Assembly: GCA_030522415.1 (NCBI GenBank)
Contig: CM060113.1
Span: 3,827,467 to 3,891,466, forward strand
Direction: 5' to 3'
Origin: Channallabes apus
Lineage: Eukaryota > Chordata > Actinopteri > Siluriformes > Clariidae
Length of the DNA: 64,000 nucleotides
Below the pieces are notes generated by a model. That model did no database searches. It had not been told where the DNA came from and was given only the letters and a program-made list of their open reading frames with translations. Positions 1 through 11,691 of this stretch are shown here, in pieces (position 1 is the first letter of the stretch; each line of letters begins with the position of its first letter). A program made the position numbers and the translations under genes.

Positions 1-134
1 TGGAGCAGATAGGGTTAAGGGCCTTGCTCAAGGGCTCAACAGTGGCAACTTGCCAATGCTGGGGTTCGAACCCCCGACCTTCCGATCAGTAACCCAGAAA
101 CCCACAGCCTTAACCGATTGAGCCACCACTGCCC
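1..134 (-). repeat. tRNA-derived SINE head, antisense
   Basis: On the minus strand the sequence has a tRNA-like A box (TGGCTCAATCGG) and B box (GGTTCGAACCC region), and starts with GGGCAGTGGTGGCTCA. This is the head of a common fish tRNA-SINE. The 3' part (plus-strand left side) runs off the window start. Confidence 0.8.
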
Positions 135-465
135 TTAAGTTATTGGAGTAATACTTACTTGTTTTTTTTCGGTTTCCTGGCAATCGGTTTCCTGATATTT
201 TCCTAGTAATGTGAACACTAATAGAAAGTTACTCAAATAATGATTTTAAGTCAACAATACTTAAGTATACTTGATTAACAAGTTGTCTCTACAAATTGTG
301 TTAAGTTATGCCAACTAAACATTAATACTTGGAAATTTTAAGGCAATCGGTTTCCTCACTTTTTCAAAGTAAAGTCAACTTATTACATTTTACAGTGCAG
401 GGACTATCTGATCATTATGATATTATACACATTTTCTCACATTTCCATAATTTTCTTTTGATTTT
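135..465. other. AT-rich non-coding stretch
   Basis: No gene or recognised element is visible. The phrase AATCGGTTTCCT recurs near 181 and 348, with a partial copy near 169, so this may be old repeat debris. Confidence 0.4.
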
Positions 466-536
466 GTGAAGCTGCTTTGAGACAATGACCATTGTTAAAA
501 GCAATATACAAATGAAGTTGAATTGAATTGAATAAA
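466..536 (+). repeat. LINE/SINE-type 3' tail
   Basis: The segment AGCTGCTTTGAGACAATG through ATTGTTAAAAGCAATATAC to a (TTGAA)n end matches the recurrent 3' tail of a fish retroposon family (gctgctttgagacaatg...attgttaaaagc). Only the tail survives. The family assignment is from memory of fish repeats. Confidence 0.6.
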
Positions 537-538
537 AC

Positions 539-650
539 TTCCTGAGGGTTGCATCAGGAAGGGGCATCCGGCGTTAAACCAGTGCCAAGCTGTGTGCGGA
601 TCGGGTCATCTGCTGTGGTGACCCCTTTACACGAGCAGCCGGAAGAATGA
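539..650 (+). repeat. Short RTE-like LINE derivative (head plus tail)
   Basis: It contains the GGTTGCATCAGGAAGGGGCA block found at the 5' end of the RTE-like LINE at 35.2 kb. This is followed directly by the CTGTGGTGACCCCTTT...AGCAGCCGGAAGA block found at that LINE's 3' end. The whole coding part is absent. A second such copy lies at 51466-51605. Confidence 0.7.
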
Positions 651-2066
651 CAATGACATTATTATCTCTTGACCCTTAAGCATTGAATATGACTTGTAAA
701 AAAATAAAAACTTGACGTAAATTCCACTTACAGAAGTCTATTGAACATCAGCACATATTTTTTGACATCATACTGCAATCAATAAACCTCTTACAACATT
801 TTTTTCTTTTCTACTTAAGTGACTAAAAGTATAATATTAGCTAGACTCTAGTGCCATTACTGTACTATTCAGACATAATATTATATATCTATTAGAACTG
901 TCAGACTGAATACATGAATAGTCTTTCTGTGATGTTAACCTTAATAAATGATGGGACTGACAGAGAAATGTTAGCGAATACATGTTACGGTGTGTTCTTT
1001 TTGTACCTGGTAGCCATAGATTCACACCTCAGATTATTTTCTAGCATCAATAGATATTAGCCTTGCGCTTCGACTCAGAACCGAGACTGAGAAAGGATTC
1101 AGAAAAGGACAGAGAACAGCTAATATAAATTGATGAAGCTTTTGTTGTGCATTTCATTAAATGCATGGATGGATTAAAGATGCCTGATTGTAAATCACCC
1201 CAAGTGGAGAGGAGGAAAGAAGTGAGACTGAAAGGAAGCAGAGAGGGCGGTTCATGGACGATCACTTCACCCCGGTTATAAACGAACTTTGTGAAAACCA
1301 GAATCCAGCAAAATGCAAAGGACAACATTTTGGACAGCATCTAAATTGGCACAAATTTAGAGTTTTATATGTCTTGTAGGACAGTCCAGTTATAGGAATC
1401 AGTTTGTTTGTGGCCTTGTGAGGTTTGATTGATGTCAGAGATGTGGCCCTTCTTTAGAAATTAAAGCAACAGTAATTAAATTAGAATCGTCCAACACAAA
1501 GGCGATAATTATTGGCTGCAAATATTGATTCATATGTAAGATATCTTGCCAACACTAAATGGAATCTACGTGCAGTCTAAGAGTGCAGGTGAGACCTACT
1601 GTATTGTATCGATGGACAGGTGTTACAATGACAAAACATCCAAATTGCCATTATCGGATGGCGCCATGATGGAGCACCGGAACCTTCCAAGAGGCAGTGG
1701 GAGCCAATGCACGATTTGCCTAAGTGATCTTGTCAGTATATTAGTGATGGATGAAAAGACAGATGGGAAATCATTGAGCGTCGTTGCGTACCATGGATGG
1801 ATGGCTGATGAAAGATAGCACGCTTTTAACCGCAACATTTTATATTCCACATGGCACCCAGCATGGGGAGACATTAGCATTGCGACCATTTCTGAGTCAA
1901 CACCTGGCACGACTTGAATATGGGTGCTGCGTGATGAATTTAAACTGCAACAGCTTTTCTGTTAACACGACTGCTGTTTCAGGAGATCAATTCCATAAGT
2001 TATTGCACTGTGCCAACAGAAAGGCCATATTTGTTTAGTGCTGTGGTTGCCATGATGGAAGCGGAC

Positions 2067-2070
<4 letters not shown>
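651..2070. other. Non-coding, no recognised element
   Basis: Reading frames here are short and have no family resemblance. No TIR, LTR or SINE head was seen. Confidence 0.4.

Positions 2071-2099
<29 letters not shown>
2071..2099 (+). repeat. (GA)n microsatellite
   Basis: About 14 GA units, uninterrupted. Confidence 0.95.
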
Positions 2100-2103
<4 letters not shown>

Positions 2104-2194
2104 AAGGACTCATTGGTGACCACTACAGGTGTTACACCAGTCTATGGAGTTATCCACTAAACCGCATGCTTTAGATGAGTGAAAAGGTGTCCAA

Positions 2195-2500
2195 AGTTCT
2201 CTTAACTTTCTGCTACTCATATTTATCAATGCATCCATCAGAGGTTTATCCAGGTTTGGGTTGCAGTGGCCAGAGGTACAGTAGGGCAGATCAGGGTCCC
2301 ACTTCCCTAGATTTTCCAACTTGTCCTTTGGCACCCTGAGACTCTTAGTCTTTTGTTCTGAACCCAAAGCTTATGATCGTAGGTGAGGGCTAGAATGTAA
2401 ATTAACTGGTCAAATTGAGCATATTGCTTTAGGGTTCAGCCGCTTCTTCGCTATAATGGTCCAGTACAACACCTGCATTACAAAAAAATGTTAGCGAATA
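2195..2500 (-). pseudogene. Decayed LINE reverse-transcriptase 3' fragment
   Basis: The reverse complement reads like the terminal part of a fish non-LTR retrotransposon ORF2: a stretch resembling VLYWTIIAKKRLNPKA, then the usual tail with a CNPNLDKPLMDAL-like end (from a 'cgacccggataagcggatggatgg' type terminus). Frames are broken throughout. The match is by eye and the clade cannot be fixed. It lies close to a Tc1 transposase fragment, and both are old and immobile. Confidence 0.5.
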
Positions 2501-2774
2501 GTAAAGGGACAGAACAGGAACTTGGGCCAAAGAAAACCCAATATAGAGAACGCAATATGGAAGATTTTAAATCAGGTCAGGATCCAGCCCCTGAACCTCT
2601 GGTCCTGCAAAGAAGTGACATGGAGTGACTAATTGTGAGTCTGTTGAAGGTCTTGGCATGCAAGTTCCTATGTACTAGAGGATATCCAATTGTTATTCAA
2701 AGAACAGTCATAACATCTCAATGCAAAATATTATACCCAGTATTGTGTATGTAGTTCCCCTTGTTCTGCTGGGG

Positions 2775-3015
2775 CAGCTCTGGCGCCTTGGGGCATGACT
2801 CCAGAAGACTTCTAAGGTTTACTGTGGTGTCTGGCACCAGGATGTTAACAGCAGATCCTTCGGGTACTGTGGATTGTGAGGTACAGTAGGGCTTTTGTGG
2901 ACTGGATTAGTTTGTCTGACGCATTCCGTGGGTGTTCAGTTGGATTAAGATCTGGAGAGTTTGATGGCTGGGATGGCAGCTTTAGGATTTTTAATTGCTG
3001 GGCACCATGTGTGGC
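2775..3015 (-). pseudogene. Tc1-like transposase C-terminal fragment
   Basis: The reverse complement encodes NSPDLNPTEHPRNASDKLI. This matches the Tc1 DDE transposase signature [16 protein letters not shown], including the final catalytic glutamate (E of TEH). The flanking CTGGCACCAGGATGTTAACAG is also typical of the 3' coding end of a widespread fish Tc1. Upstream domains, both TIRs and an open frame are missing. The same Tc1 type supplies the N-terminal fragment near 54.2 kb. Confidence 0.65.
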
Positions 3016-4444
3016 AGACAAGTGGTGCACTGGGTGTTCTGGTGTCTTTCTATTGTGGCCAGCATTGACTTTTGTGGCATATTGTGGTATTAAGTTGTGC
3101 TGTACTGGCTATTTTCGCAGGCATGGGTGAGGCTTGGGTGGTCAGGATTGATTCATCAGTGTACAGTATGTAATGCAATGTGTTGTAATGTGTTAATGAG
3201 TGTTTGTTTTACTGTATATAGCCCCTTGGCAGTCAGTCAACATTTATTATGTATATACATCAAATTCTGCATCAGAAAAGACTATAAAAAATATTATATG
3301 TCCTTACAGGTGCATTGTTTCAAAAAGTCACACAAATTACTTTCAGAAATATAATTTATTTTTTTCATAAGAATGATTTAAATGTTGGCATAATAAAAGC
3401 TAATTCACACTGTTTTTTTTTTTTTTTTCAGAAACTTTTTCCAGAAGCCAGTGAGCCATGCATTTAATCACAGCAAGCTAGAAATCCAGCGTTAGCACTG
3501 TCCCTCTTGTTTACAAACACAAAAACGCCTGCGGGAGTCGAACCCTGCTGGAAGATAGACTTTTATTATCCTCTCTCCGTGCCGCATCCCCAGAGACCTC
3601 CATCCATACACTCTGAGAGACGGGGGTGGCGTGAATTAAATGTGTGGGACAGCACAATAGCCGGCCAGCGTAGGAAGTGCTGTCCGCATTCCCAACAAAA
3701 ATGCCCTTTTGCTTTATGAAATGTGTGTAAAAAATAAAGGCCACACACAGGGTTACATACTCTCTGTCTCTTTCTCCCGCTGATATGTTTTCCTGTGAGA
3801 GAAGCTCACACATCGTGTTAAATTAGCGAATGAGTCGGCCACAGAGAGCAGAGAGAACACTGCCTACTGTCTAATGCTGTAGCAAAAGCTTAATTATGAA
3901 GCTGCCCCATTTGTTCTGTGTTCCCGGCTTTCTCCGTTCCACTCATTAGTCAGGTAGATGGAGGTAAATTGATGGAACGATAAACAGGCAGAAACTGTGG
4001 CAGCTAAAACCGGCTAGATGTGTTTTAATGGGCTTAGAAATGGAAAGAGGGAGAGAGAAAGACAGTGGTCATGGTGATAGTGAGGTTTCAGGGTTTGTCA
4101 TGTCTGCGATTTGTGGCATGGCTTTGGGAAGCCTTTCACATGGAAATGCTGTTGTTGTTGTTGTTGTTGTTGTTTTATCAGATATGTATTGTAAATTAAA
4201 TTTCAGTTCCAGTAAACTCCTCACTCCTTCTTATAAGCCAATCAACTGACTCAACATTTGAAAAACATTTGATCTGAACAACAGCCATAAAAGCACCAGA
4301 TCTGTGTCACATTAGGGTAAAAATAACCTGAATTGAGAAATAATAATTATGTGCATGTAGACTAATTAAGCTAACATTGACATCTCCACGTTGTTAACTT
4401 TAGTTGGGCAACATGGAAAAATTATCATATTTTTTTTCTCTCTC
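3016..4444. other. Mostly unique non-coding sequence
   Basis: It holds a poly-T run at 3413-3429 and a (TTG)8 run near 4148-4172, but no gene. The 3430-4020 part is less AT-rich and free of repeats, with frequent TAAT/ATTA-type cores. It could be conserved non-coding DNA, which cannot be tested here. Confidence 0.3.
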
Positions 4445-4750
4445 ATGCAAAGCACTGGTGTAGCCCTGGAATTTTAAACCACGTGATGCCAGCCAGCCAC
4501 ATCTTTTCGAGCTGCTTGCTCACGCACCATCCGGTGGACAGCGCTATCCACTCCTTCCACTTGCATGAGCTCACAGATGCCCCAGATTGGCTGTAGAGCC
4601 GTGATTAACGCGAGAGCACTAAATACCTCTCATCCTTCCCCTCAGAGAGAGCTCAGCCAATCAGCTCTTTCTAGGCCTCCGGCTGCGAGAGGTTACAGCA
4701 TCACCTGGGAATCAAACTCGCAACCTCAGCACTCTCGGATTTTTTCACAC
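4445..4750 (-). repeat. Candidate tRNA-related repeat, antisense
   Basis: A moderately GC-rich block in AT-rich DNA. The right part, ATCACCTGGGAATCAAACTCGCAACCTC, is a reverse B-box-like motif as in tRNA-derived SINEs. It is followed by a poly-T run (4758-4772) that would be a poly-A tail on the wrong side, so orientation and class are uncertain. Confidence 0.4.
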
Positions 4751-5165
4751 TCACTCTTTTTTTTTTTTTTTTAAGTATTTTTTAACTGAATAAACTGTTT
4801 TATGGCCACGTAACACAAGGTGTGTGTCTAATTTGGATCATTTAAACAAAACCAAGGTTGTTAGTAATTTGGGGGGGAAAAATCCTTAATTTTGCAAGGA
4901 AAGCTGTAATTTACACAACATTTTTTACAGGTAATATGCTTTTATAAGCTTACACCACTTTTAGTATTAATAAAGCTTGATACTATAAAGAAATACTATA
5001 TGAATAATGAGCATTTTTAATTATTATTGTTGTTTGAGGCAAGACAGTAAAATGCTGAAAAATGGCCATTTTTGTGGCACATATAAAATCATCTTTACAA
5101 CAACTGAAGTTAGCACTTTGAAGTTTTTAGGAAAGCAGGATTGGTCACTTCAAGCTGCACACACT

Positions 5166-5700
5166 ACCGTTCAAAAGTTTTAGATCACTTGTTAATTTCT
5201 TTGTTTTTGTTTAGTGATTTATTTTCTACATTCTACAACAATACTGTGGATTTCAAAACTATAAAATAACACATATGGAATTAGGTAATTATGTAACAAC
5301 ACGAAAAACACCAGTTAGTTGTTATTGTAAGACACAGAGGTCGGCCTTTCTGTAATAGTTCCTGCAAGAACAGTATTGTGTCAAGTGCATTTGCAAAATC
5401 CGTCCAGCACCATAATGAAACTGTCTCTCATGAAGGCCGTCCCAGGAGGACGAGACCAAAACCTCCCTCTGCTGCAGACGAGAAGTTCATTTAGAGTCAT
5501 CAGCCTGAAAAATGACCAATTAACAGCAGCTCAGATTAGAGGCGTTATGAAGTCTTTACAGAGCAGAAGTAGCAGAAACATCTCAATATCAACTGTTCAA
5601 AGGAGATTCATGCAGTTTTTCGACGCCTTCAGCATTCCTTTAAAACAGCTTCATACTGCGGTGTCTTCACCGTCTGCCAAAACAGACAGCAAATAAAAAC
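5166..5700 (+). pseudogene. Deleted Tc1-like element with transposase N-terminus
   Basis: The left end begins ACCGTTCAAAAGTTTTAGATC, a Tc1-type TIR common in fish. Downstream, residues such as SLKNDQLTAAQIRGV and SISTVQRRF (near 5500-5615) match the N-terminal helix-turn-helix region of Tc1 transposases. The catalytic DDE domain is absent and the frame soon ends, so an internal deletion removed most of the gene. No clear right TIR is present. Confidence 0.7.
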
Positions 5701-6175
5701 CTGACGTCTAAAAGTTTAACTGTTTCATTTAATGTTGCAATGTTAGCATATTTAATTTGCAAATAAGCTGAAGGCTAAAAAGATTTGAAATATTTGTTCT
5801 GCTGGACGCAGTTTATGGTAAAGTGAGACTCTTGTACATTCATGTTCTAATGTTATTTTTTATCTGCTGTGTCATTTGCAGGGGAACTGAATATCCTGTA
5901 CAGTATATCTTACACTGGAAATAGTTTACACTGTTCGACCATACTGTACATATGTTAGTAGGTATTTGTTTCGAAAGCTTTATGTTGTGAAAAAGTGAAA
6001 TTAAAAAATTTGTGTTTCTTGTGCCTTTATTTGCTGTTCTGTAAAGATATTCATTTTATTGTACTAATTTAATTTATTGAATTATTTGGAAATGTCAGAA
6101 TTTGTACATTATTTTATTATTTTGTCTGTCTGCTTACATCATTCCTAAAAATAAATAAACAAATAATCGGAAATT
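5701..6175. other. AT-rich non-coding stretch
   Basis: No gene or confident repeat. Confidence 0.35.
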
Positions 6176-6344
6176 ACGATTGAAACAGTTACTCAGTATT
6201 TGAGTAGTCTTTTCACCAAATACTTTTTTACTCGATTTGAGTAATATTTTGGTTGACTACTTTTTACTTTTACTTGAGTAATATTATTTTGAAGTACAGC
6301 TACTCTTACTTGAATAGAATTTTTGGCTCCTCTACCCACCTCTG
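6176..6344 (-). mobile_element. hAT-like non-autonomous fragment
   Basis: The run TACTTTTTACTTTTACTTGAG...CTCTACCCACCTCTG is the reverse of a common fish hAT-like terminus (CAGAGGTGGGTAGAG...). Only one end is recognisable, with no coding sequence. Confidence 0.6.
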
Positions 6345-8035
6345 ACAACATAAACATTAACATTCTTTATTGTTCTTTGTTTGCTGGATAAAGATTGTAA
6401 ATACAAAGTGATACATTTAATTACTGGTACTTTCCATTCAATCCATCGGAAGTCTTCAGTCCTCTCAATTCGGTCTGCATATATGATTTTGGCAAGTTAG
6501 CATTGTTTTATACAGTAGGATGTCAATAATAACGAGGATGAAGTTCACAAGCCAAGAAGGAAACAGAGTCATGTTTGATCTCCATTCTTTAAATTAACGT
6601 CAACATCCGTACTTAATCATTTCATCGTGCCTCCAAGGACACACCTATCAAACTTCATTTGAGCGAACTTGAGCGTAAAGTAAGAGCCCTGAAGATGGCT
6701 TGAAGGGGAAATGGCGAGGGAAAAGTGACGAAACGGGACTGAAATAAGATCGAGCCCTTGTGTGTGTCTAAATGCTGGATAAAATGAAAGTTTATCTGCT
6801 TTGAAAGAAAATAAAAAAACATACATGGTTCAGAAAGTGAACTAGCCTCAGGCTTCCCTAAATCAAACTTCTCTAATGCTAATGCTTAGAAATAGGAAGT
6901 ATTTATTTTTTTAAATACAATACAACAGGCACATTTTTAGTACGCACATTCCTGGCTTCATTTCTTGCTTGATTATCTGCTTGATTGTTTCATAATGTTC
7001 TCAAATAAGCTTCCATAAAAACCCTTTTAATCACGCTGTTAATGTGCATGGGACATTTTCCCAAAATAATGCTATTACGCTTTCAATTGAGGCGTTCATA
7101 CTTAATAGTTGACCTGGGAAAGTCTAGCTGCGAGGCACTACTTGTGAGAAAAAAAAAAAGAAAAAAAAACACAGTTGCTTTCAGGCCAGGGCTCACAATA
7201 ACCTGTAAGTGATTTTTAATTTCTGTAACCATTTCCGCTCAAGTGAAACTGACTTTCTTTCATCCATAATTACCGATCTCCGCATGGTGCATCGTGCTGT
7301 TAGAATGAAGCGTGAATGCTAAGTCTATCATTCCGAGCGCTTATAGAGGGGATTAGAGTGATGAGATAAAAGCGCTAAGCACTTGCCTTATCACAGGCAT
7401 AGCTGTAAGACATGCGAGACAGACGATTACCTGGAAGCCAGAGAAGGCAATCCTAAAAGCGCTAATGGGCAACGTAGCATCATAACATCACAGGTAACAA
7501 CCCTGAAGGAGATACATCTTATTAGCATTTGCACAATCGATCAAAATGAAGAAGGTTATGTATCGACACTTCAGATAAGAAATTAAGGTCGGAGAGAACA
7601 TTAGACAAGATAAGACAAGATAAACTTTACCTAAAGAACTGAACAACAATATTATCTCAAAGGCATTGTTAGCAAGAAAGCAGCTAGAGGAATTGATATT
7701 CTGGTCAGACTTTAGCTCTCTTGCTAGAATTTGTTATGTTGGCGTTGGCTGCCCAAAGGCTGTCTTCTAAGCTGACATTTTTTTTCCCAATACAATAAAA
7801 GCTAAAACGTTAGCAGCGGGACTGTTTTTAAACCTGAGGGATGTAGCAGTGGTTTAAGGGTCAGACAGGTGTCGGATGTATGCAGTCTGAATCTAACAAA
7901 CCGTTATTTTGGAGCTGAATGTGTGTTGTACTCCTACAGAGATCCTCACTCAAGACCAAAGAGGATGAGAACAAGACCTCAAAAGACCCACAGTGTAATG
8001 AGGTGTATAATTAATTACAGACTGCAGCTCTAAAG
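6345..8035. other. Unique non-coding sequence, possible conserved element
   Basis: No gene. Segment 7250-7570 has balanced composition and no repeats, looking more like conserved non-coding DNA than repeat debris (inference). A purine-only run lies at 7146-7169. Confidence 0.3.
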
Positions 8036-8130
8036 GTTCTCGGGTTCGATCCAGTGTTCATAGTACTGGCTCAGATCCACCATTATCCTGACCAGGATAA
8101 AGTGCTTACTGAAGATAAATTAAATTAGTT
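8036..8130 (+). repeat. SINE 3' part
   Basis: The block CAGATCCACCATTATCCTGACCAGGATAAAGTGCTTACTGAAGAT has a relative at 13185-13235 (CCAGATCCACC...CCTGACCAGCATAAAGG). They look like 3' ends of one SINE subfamily ending in GAAGATGAATGAATG-type tails. Confidence 0.5.
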
Positions 8131-8420
8131 ATTTATTTGGAGTATCATAATAATTTAGAGTTGTGGTCAAGAACAAAACTATCCACTAAAAACAACGTGT
8201 GATAGTCACCAGTCAACTACTGATCCACAGTGCCATCAGAACAAAACCAGGTTTACATGAGCTGTGATGTAAAATAGTGCAAAATAGTCGCTACTGTGAG
8301 TGAACCAAATGTGTTTGATGAATGTTCAGAGAATGTTGCAGCCAAGAAAAAAGAAGGGTTAGTAATAGGATACTGCTGATGCTGACTGGTTGACTCTACA
8401 TCAGTTAATTTAATATGAAT

Positions 8421-8728
8421 ACAAAAGGGGCAGGACAGTGGCTTAGTGGTTTAACACCATTGCTTGCACTTCCAGGTTCCAGGTTCGCTTCCCGAACAGA
8501 GTCGGAGTCTCCCTGTGCTTGGTGGGTTTTTCTCCATGTGCTAAAAACATGCAGATTAGGCTAATTGGTGTTCCGATAGTGTGTGAATGGCCATGTGAGT
8601 GTGTGTGCCCTGCAATAGATTGGCACCCTGTCCACCTCACCATGTGATCTAAGTGTACTGGGATAGGTTCCAGGCTCCCAGCGACCCTGAATACAAGATA
8701 AAGTGGTATAGGCGATGATGAGTGAGTA
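8421..8728 (+). repeat. Diverged Mermaid-type SINE
   Basis: It contains the family landmarks in order: AGTGGCTTAGTGGTTTAACACC (A-box head), CAGGTTCGCTTCCCG (B box), CTCCCTGTGCTTGGTGGG, ATGCAGATTAGGCTAATTGG, GATTGGCACCCTGTCC and GGGATAGGTTCCAGGC...CGACCCTGAATACAAG. It is followed by (AAAT)n at 8729-8763. Confidence 0.85.
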
Positions 8729-8731
8729 AGA

Positions 8732-8762
<31 letters not shown>

Positions 8763-8764
8763 AG
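8729..8764 (+). repeat. (TAAA)n microsatellite
   Basis: About eight tetranucleotide units at the SINE 3' end. It probably grew from the SINE tail. Confidence 0.9.
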
Positions 8765-8934
8765 AGTGGCTCAAGACTTTTTCTCAGTATTGTATTCATA
8801 TAGAACGAAAATAACCAACCTGTGTTTAACACACTGACTCTCCATGACAGAGTCTGAACAGCTCTGATCATACACGCGCTAAAGGAACAACCGATGAAAT
8901 GTTAGAGCTCATAAAGGCTTACCAGTAAATCAAT

Positions 8935-9440
8935 ATAAAATCAATTGAATTTTTATTTTAATTTTAAAGTAAAAATCAAATAGAAAACAAAAATGGTAAA
9001 AAACATAATAATAAAAAAAAAATAGAAAAAATAAAATAAAAATAAAATAAAATAAATTTATAAAAAATCTGATTTTTAAATGAATTGAATTAACATAAAT
9101 AACATGCCTAGCCATTTCATTCTGGCAAAAAGTAATTGCACCCTAGAAAATGTGGAAGAGTTAGCAAATAATTAATTACACAAATAAACAGACAAACAAA
9201 CACAAAAATGCTGGTAAATTGTTTACACATATTTTTAAACAATCAAACAAGCAAATGAACAAACCATACCACCAATTAAAACAACAGGTATAAATAAATG
9301 AATAAATAAATAAATACCACCAAAAGTGATGGTTAAATTATGTTAAATGGTTGCCATCTGTTAAAAAAAACTATAATAATAATAATAAAATAAAATTACA
9401 TACTATACAGTATAGGTTGTACCACAAAGTTCTACCATAA
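8935..9440. other. Very A/T-rich low-complexity DNA
   Basis: Runs of A and AAAT with short (TAAA)n near 9295-9318. No gene. Confidence 0.6.
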
Positions 9441-9452
9441 AGGCAATAATTC

Positions 9453-9824
9453 ATTCATTCATTTTCTATACCGCTTAATCCTGTGTTCAGGGGCGCGGGG
9501 GACTTGGAGCCTATCCCAGGAGACTTCAGGCACTAGGCGGGGTACACCCTGGACAGGGTGCCAATCCATCGCAGGGCACACACACATACACACACTCACA
9601 AACCCAATCACACACTACGGGCAATTTAGGAAGGCCAATTAGCCTAACCTGCATATCTTTGGACTGTGGGAGGAAACCGGAGTACCCGGAGGAAACCCAC
9701 CAAGCACGGGGAGAACATGCAAACTCCATGCACACAGAGACGGGAATCGAGCCTGGCCGGGGAATCGAACCCTGTCCCTGGAGGTGCAAGGCGACAGTGC
9801 TAACCACTACACCACCGCGCCGCC
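9453..9824 (-). repeat. Mermaid-type SINE, full length with TSD
   Basis: A full antisense copy from the (ATTC)n tail (left) to the tRNA-like head GGCGGCGCGGTGGTGTAGTGG (right). It is flanked by a 13-bp direct repeat, AAGGCAATAATTC at 9440-9452 and AAGGCAACAATTC at 9825-9837 (one mismatch), the expected target-site duplication (TSD). Confidence 0.93.
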
Positions 9825-10305
9825 AAGGCAACAATTCGTTGTCTGAAATCAGTCTTTTTTCCAGCACACAGCCAGCGTGGCTCATGCACAAAGCTCAAAG
9901 ATTTGTTTTCAGAGGCAGCATTTCTGAAAGCATTTATTAATTCTTTTTTCTTTACTACAAGTCCAATCCCAAACCACATTTAAAAAAAAAAAAATCAATT
10001 TGTTGCAAAAAGATGAGCAATCCATTTCATAAACTCTCAGCCAACAGGTTAATCTGAGCCGTTCCGTCCCGCAGCCGCTTGCTTTAGTGATTCTCCCGAG
10101 CAAACATCAGGCAGCATAAGCGTTCCCATACATCACACACACCGAGTGGAAGCACTTATTCATGCAGGTTATGCTAATTTAATCTCTCGTTCTTCCATAG
10201 CTCGCAGCAAACTGTAGATTTAACCTTAAGCAAGAAGTTGTGTGTCTTTTTATTTATTTTGCATGCATCAGCAGGTCATCTGTGGTGGCCTGGACTGTGT
10301 ATGCG

Positions 10306-10310
10306 TGTGT

Positions 10311-10354
<44 letters not shown>
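10306..10354 (+). repeat. (TG)n microsatellite
   Basis: Long TG array. Confidence 0.95.
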
Positions 10355-10358
<4 letters not shown>

Positions 10359-10401
10359 TTACATCTATCCATGAAGGTATTAAGCTGTAAGTATGTAATG
10401 C

Positions 10402-10405
<4 letters not shown>

Positions 10406-10475
<70 letters not shown>

Positions 10476-10483
10476 TGTGTGTG
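10406..10483 (+). repeat. (TG)n microsatellite
   Basis: TG array with a short CGCGCG interruption near 10460, close behind another TG array. Confidence 0.95.
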
Positions 10484-10630
10484 CTTTTGGTGAATTTGTT
10501 TGTTGCAGGTTGTGCTAATTTACATTCTTATTGTTCCATACCTTAGAACAACAAAAAAAAAAAAAACATCTTTAACCTTAAGAAACAGGAGTGCTTTGCA
10601 TCAGCAAATCAACCAGTCTTTATTCTTGGC

Positions 10631-10633
<3 letters not shown>

Positions 10634-10708
<75 letters not shown>
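10634..10708 (+). repeat. (TG)n microsatellite
   Basis: About 37 TG units. The open frames across it (VCVCV/THTHT) are artefacts of the repeat. Confidence 0.97.
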
Positions 10709-10710
<2 letters not shown>

Positions 10711-10778
10711 GGGGAGACTCTTGCAATATTTGTGAGCTATATATATATATACTGTATATATATGTGTTGTATATGTAT

Positions 10779-11389
10779 AGTGGAACAGTGGAGCCTTGGA
10801 TTGCGAGTAACTTGACGAATGAGGTCTTGACATACGGCACATGATCACATCTGAGCCAATGGTTCTTCTCCCTCAGTGCGCATGTGTCACTTGTTTGGTC
10901 AACTTTTTTTGTTATTTTTTACTTTACTGCGACAACAGCTCTCGTGAAGAAAAAAGGTTCAAAAGTCTGTGGGAAGTGAATCTATTTAACGACAATACAG
11001 CATCACATTTCTACAAAATCCTCAAAAAAAGGAAAAAGTGACATAAGAGAGATTCCTTGTTTTTTTTTTTTAGTAATTTTGAACAGAAACATAAAGCAAA
11101 CATGTAGTGTCAAGAGAGGTTCCTCATTAAAGACGTTTACAGACAGAGCCGTGAGTCCATTAGTGTGTGTGTCTGTGTGTGTGTTTGTGAAAGTCGTCCT
11201 ACACAGTCGCCCTGTCTCTCCTCCTCTCGTCTTACTTCAGACGCCAAATATTTTATATTTTGTATTCATTATTTTTATATGAATATTTTTGGGTTATTTC
11301 TTATGGGGGAATTCGCTTTGATATACGACATACGTTTTCATATTCAGGCACGTTTCTAAGCACAATTTACAATTCAAGGTTTAAGTGTA
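10779..11389 (+). mobile_element. Tc1/mariner-type non-autonomous element
   Basis: The left end GTGGAGCCTTGGATTGCGAG and the right end CAATTTACAATTCAAGGTTTAAGTG are imperfect inverted versions of one terminus (CCTTGGATTGYRAGT type). TTCTTATGGGGGAATTCGCT near the right side is also typical of this fish MITE. Interior frames have no recognisable domain. Confidence 0.6.
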
Positions 11390-11529
11390 TAGGAAACAAG
11401 TCATATTTACTTTACATAGATTTATTTCTCTTTAAGTGATCTATTTAATTATCATGCTGGTGAATTAAACACTAACACTGATAAATTATCAGTCATATAA
11501 CTTACTTACGTTAATGTTGTCTTGGTGTA

Positions 11530-11600
11530 ATATTACAATTTGTTTGATGATCTGAATCATTTAAATGTGACAAGCATGCAAAATAAAAAAAACATCAAAG
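11530..11600 (+). mobile_element. Tc1-like TIR-proximal fragment
   Basis: GTTTGATGATCTGAATCATTTAAATGTGACAAGCATGCAAAATAAAAA matches the inner TIR segment of a fish Tc1. A related piece lies at 42065-42145. Confidence 0.55.
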
Positions 11601-11660
11601 GTTCTGGGCCGATAAGATACCAATGTTTAAAATTATAATTTGATCTATGGCAATACTGAT

Positions 11661-11691
11661 GTCATTTGTTTGTTTGTTTGTTTGTTTGTTT
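11661..11691 (+). repeat. (TTTG)n microsatellite
   Basis: About seven units. Confidence 0.9.

Noticed and set aside
9526..9940. Frames such as MDCGRKPEYPEETHQARG repeated at many loci
   Set aside because: Translations of the Mermaid-type SINE; the same peptide recurs at each copy.
10591..10848. VCVCV and THTHT frames
   Set aside because: Translations of the TG/CA microsatellite.
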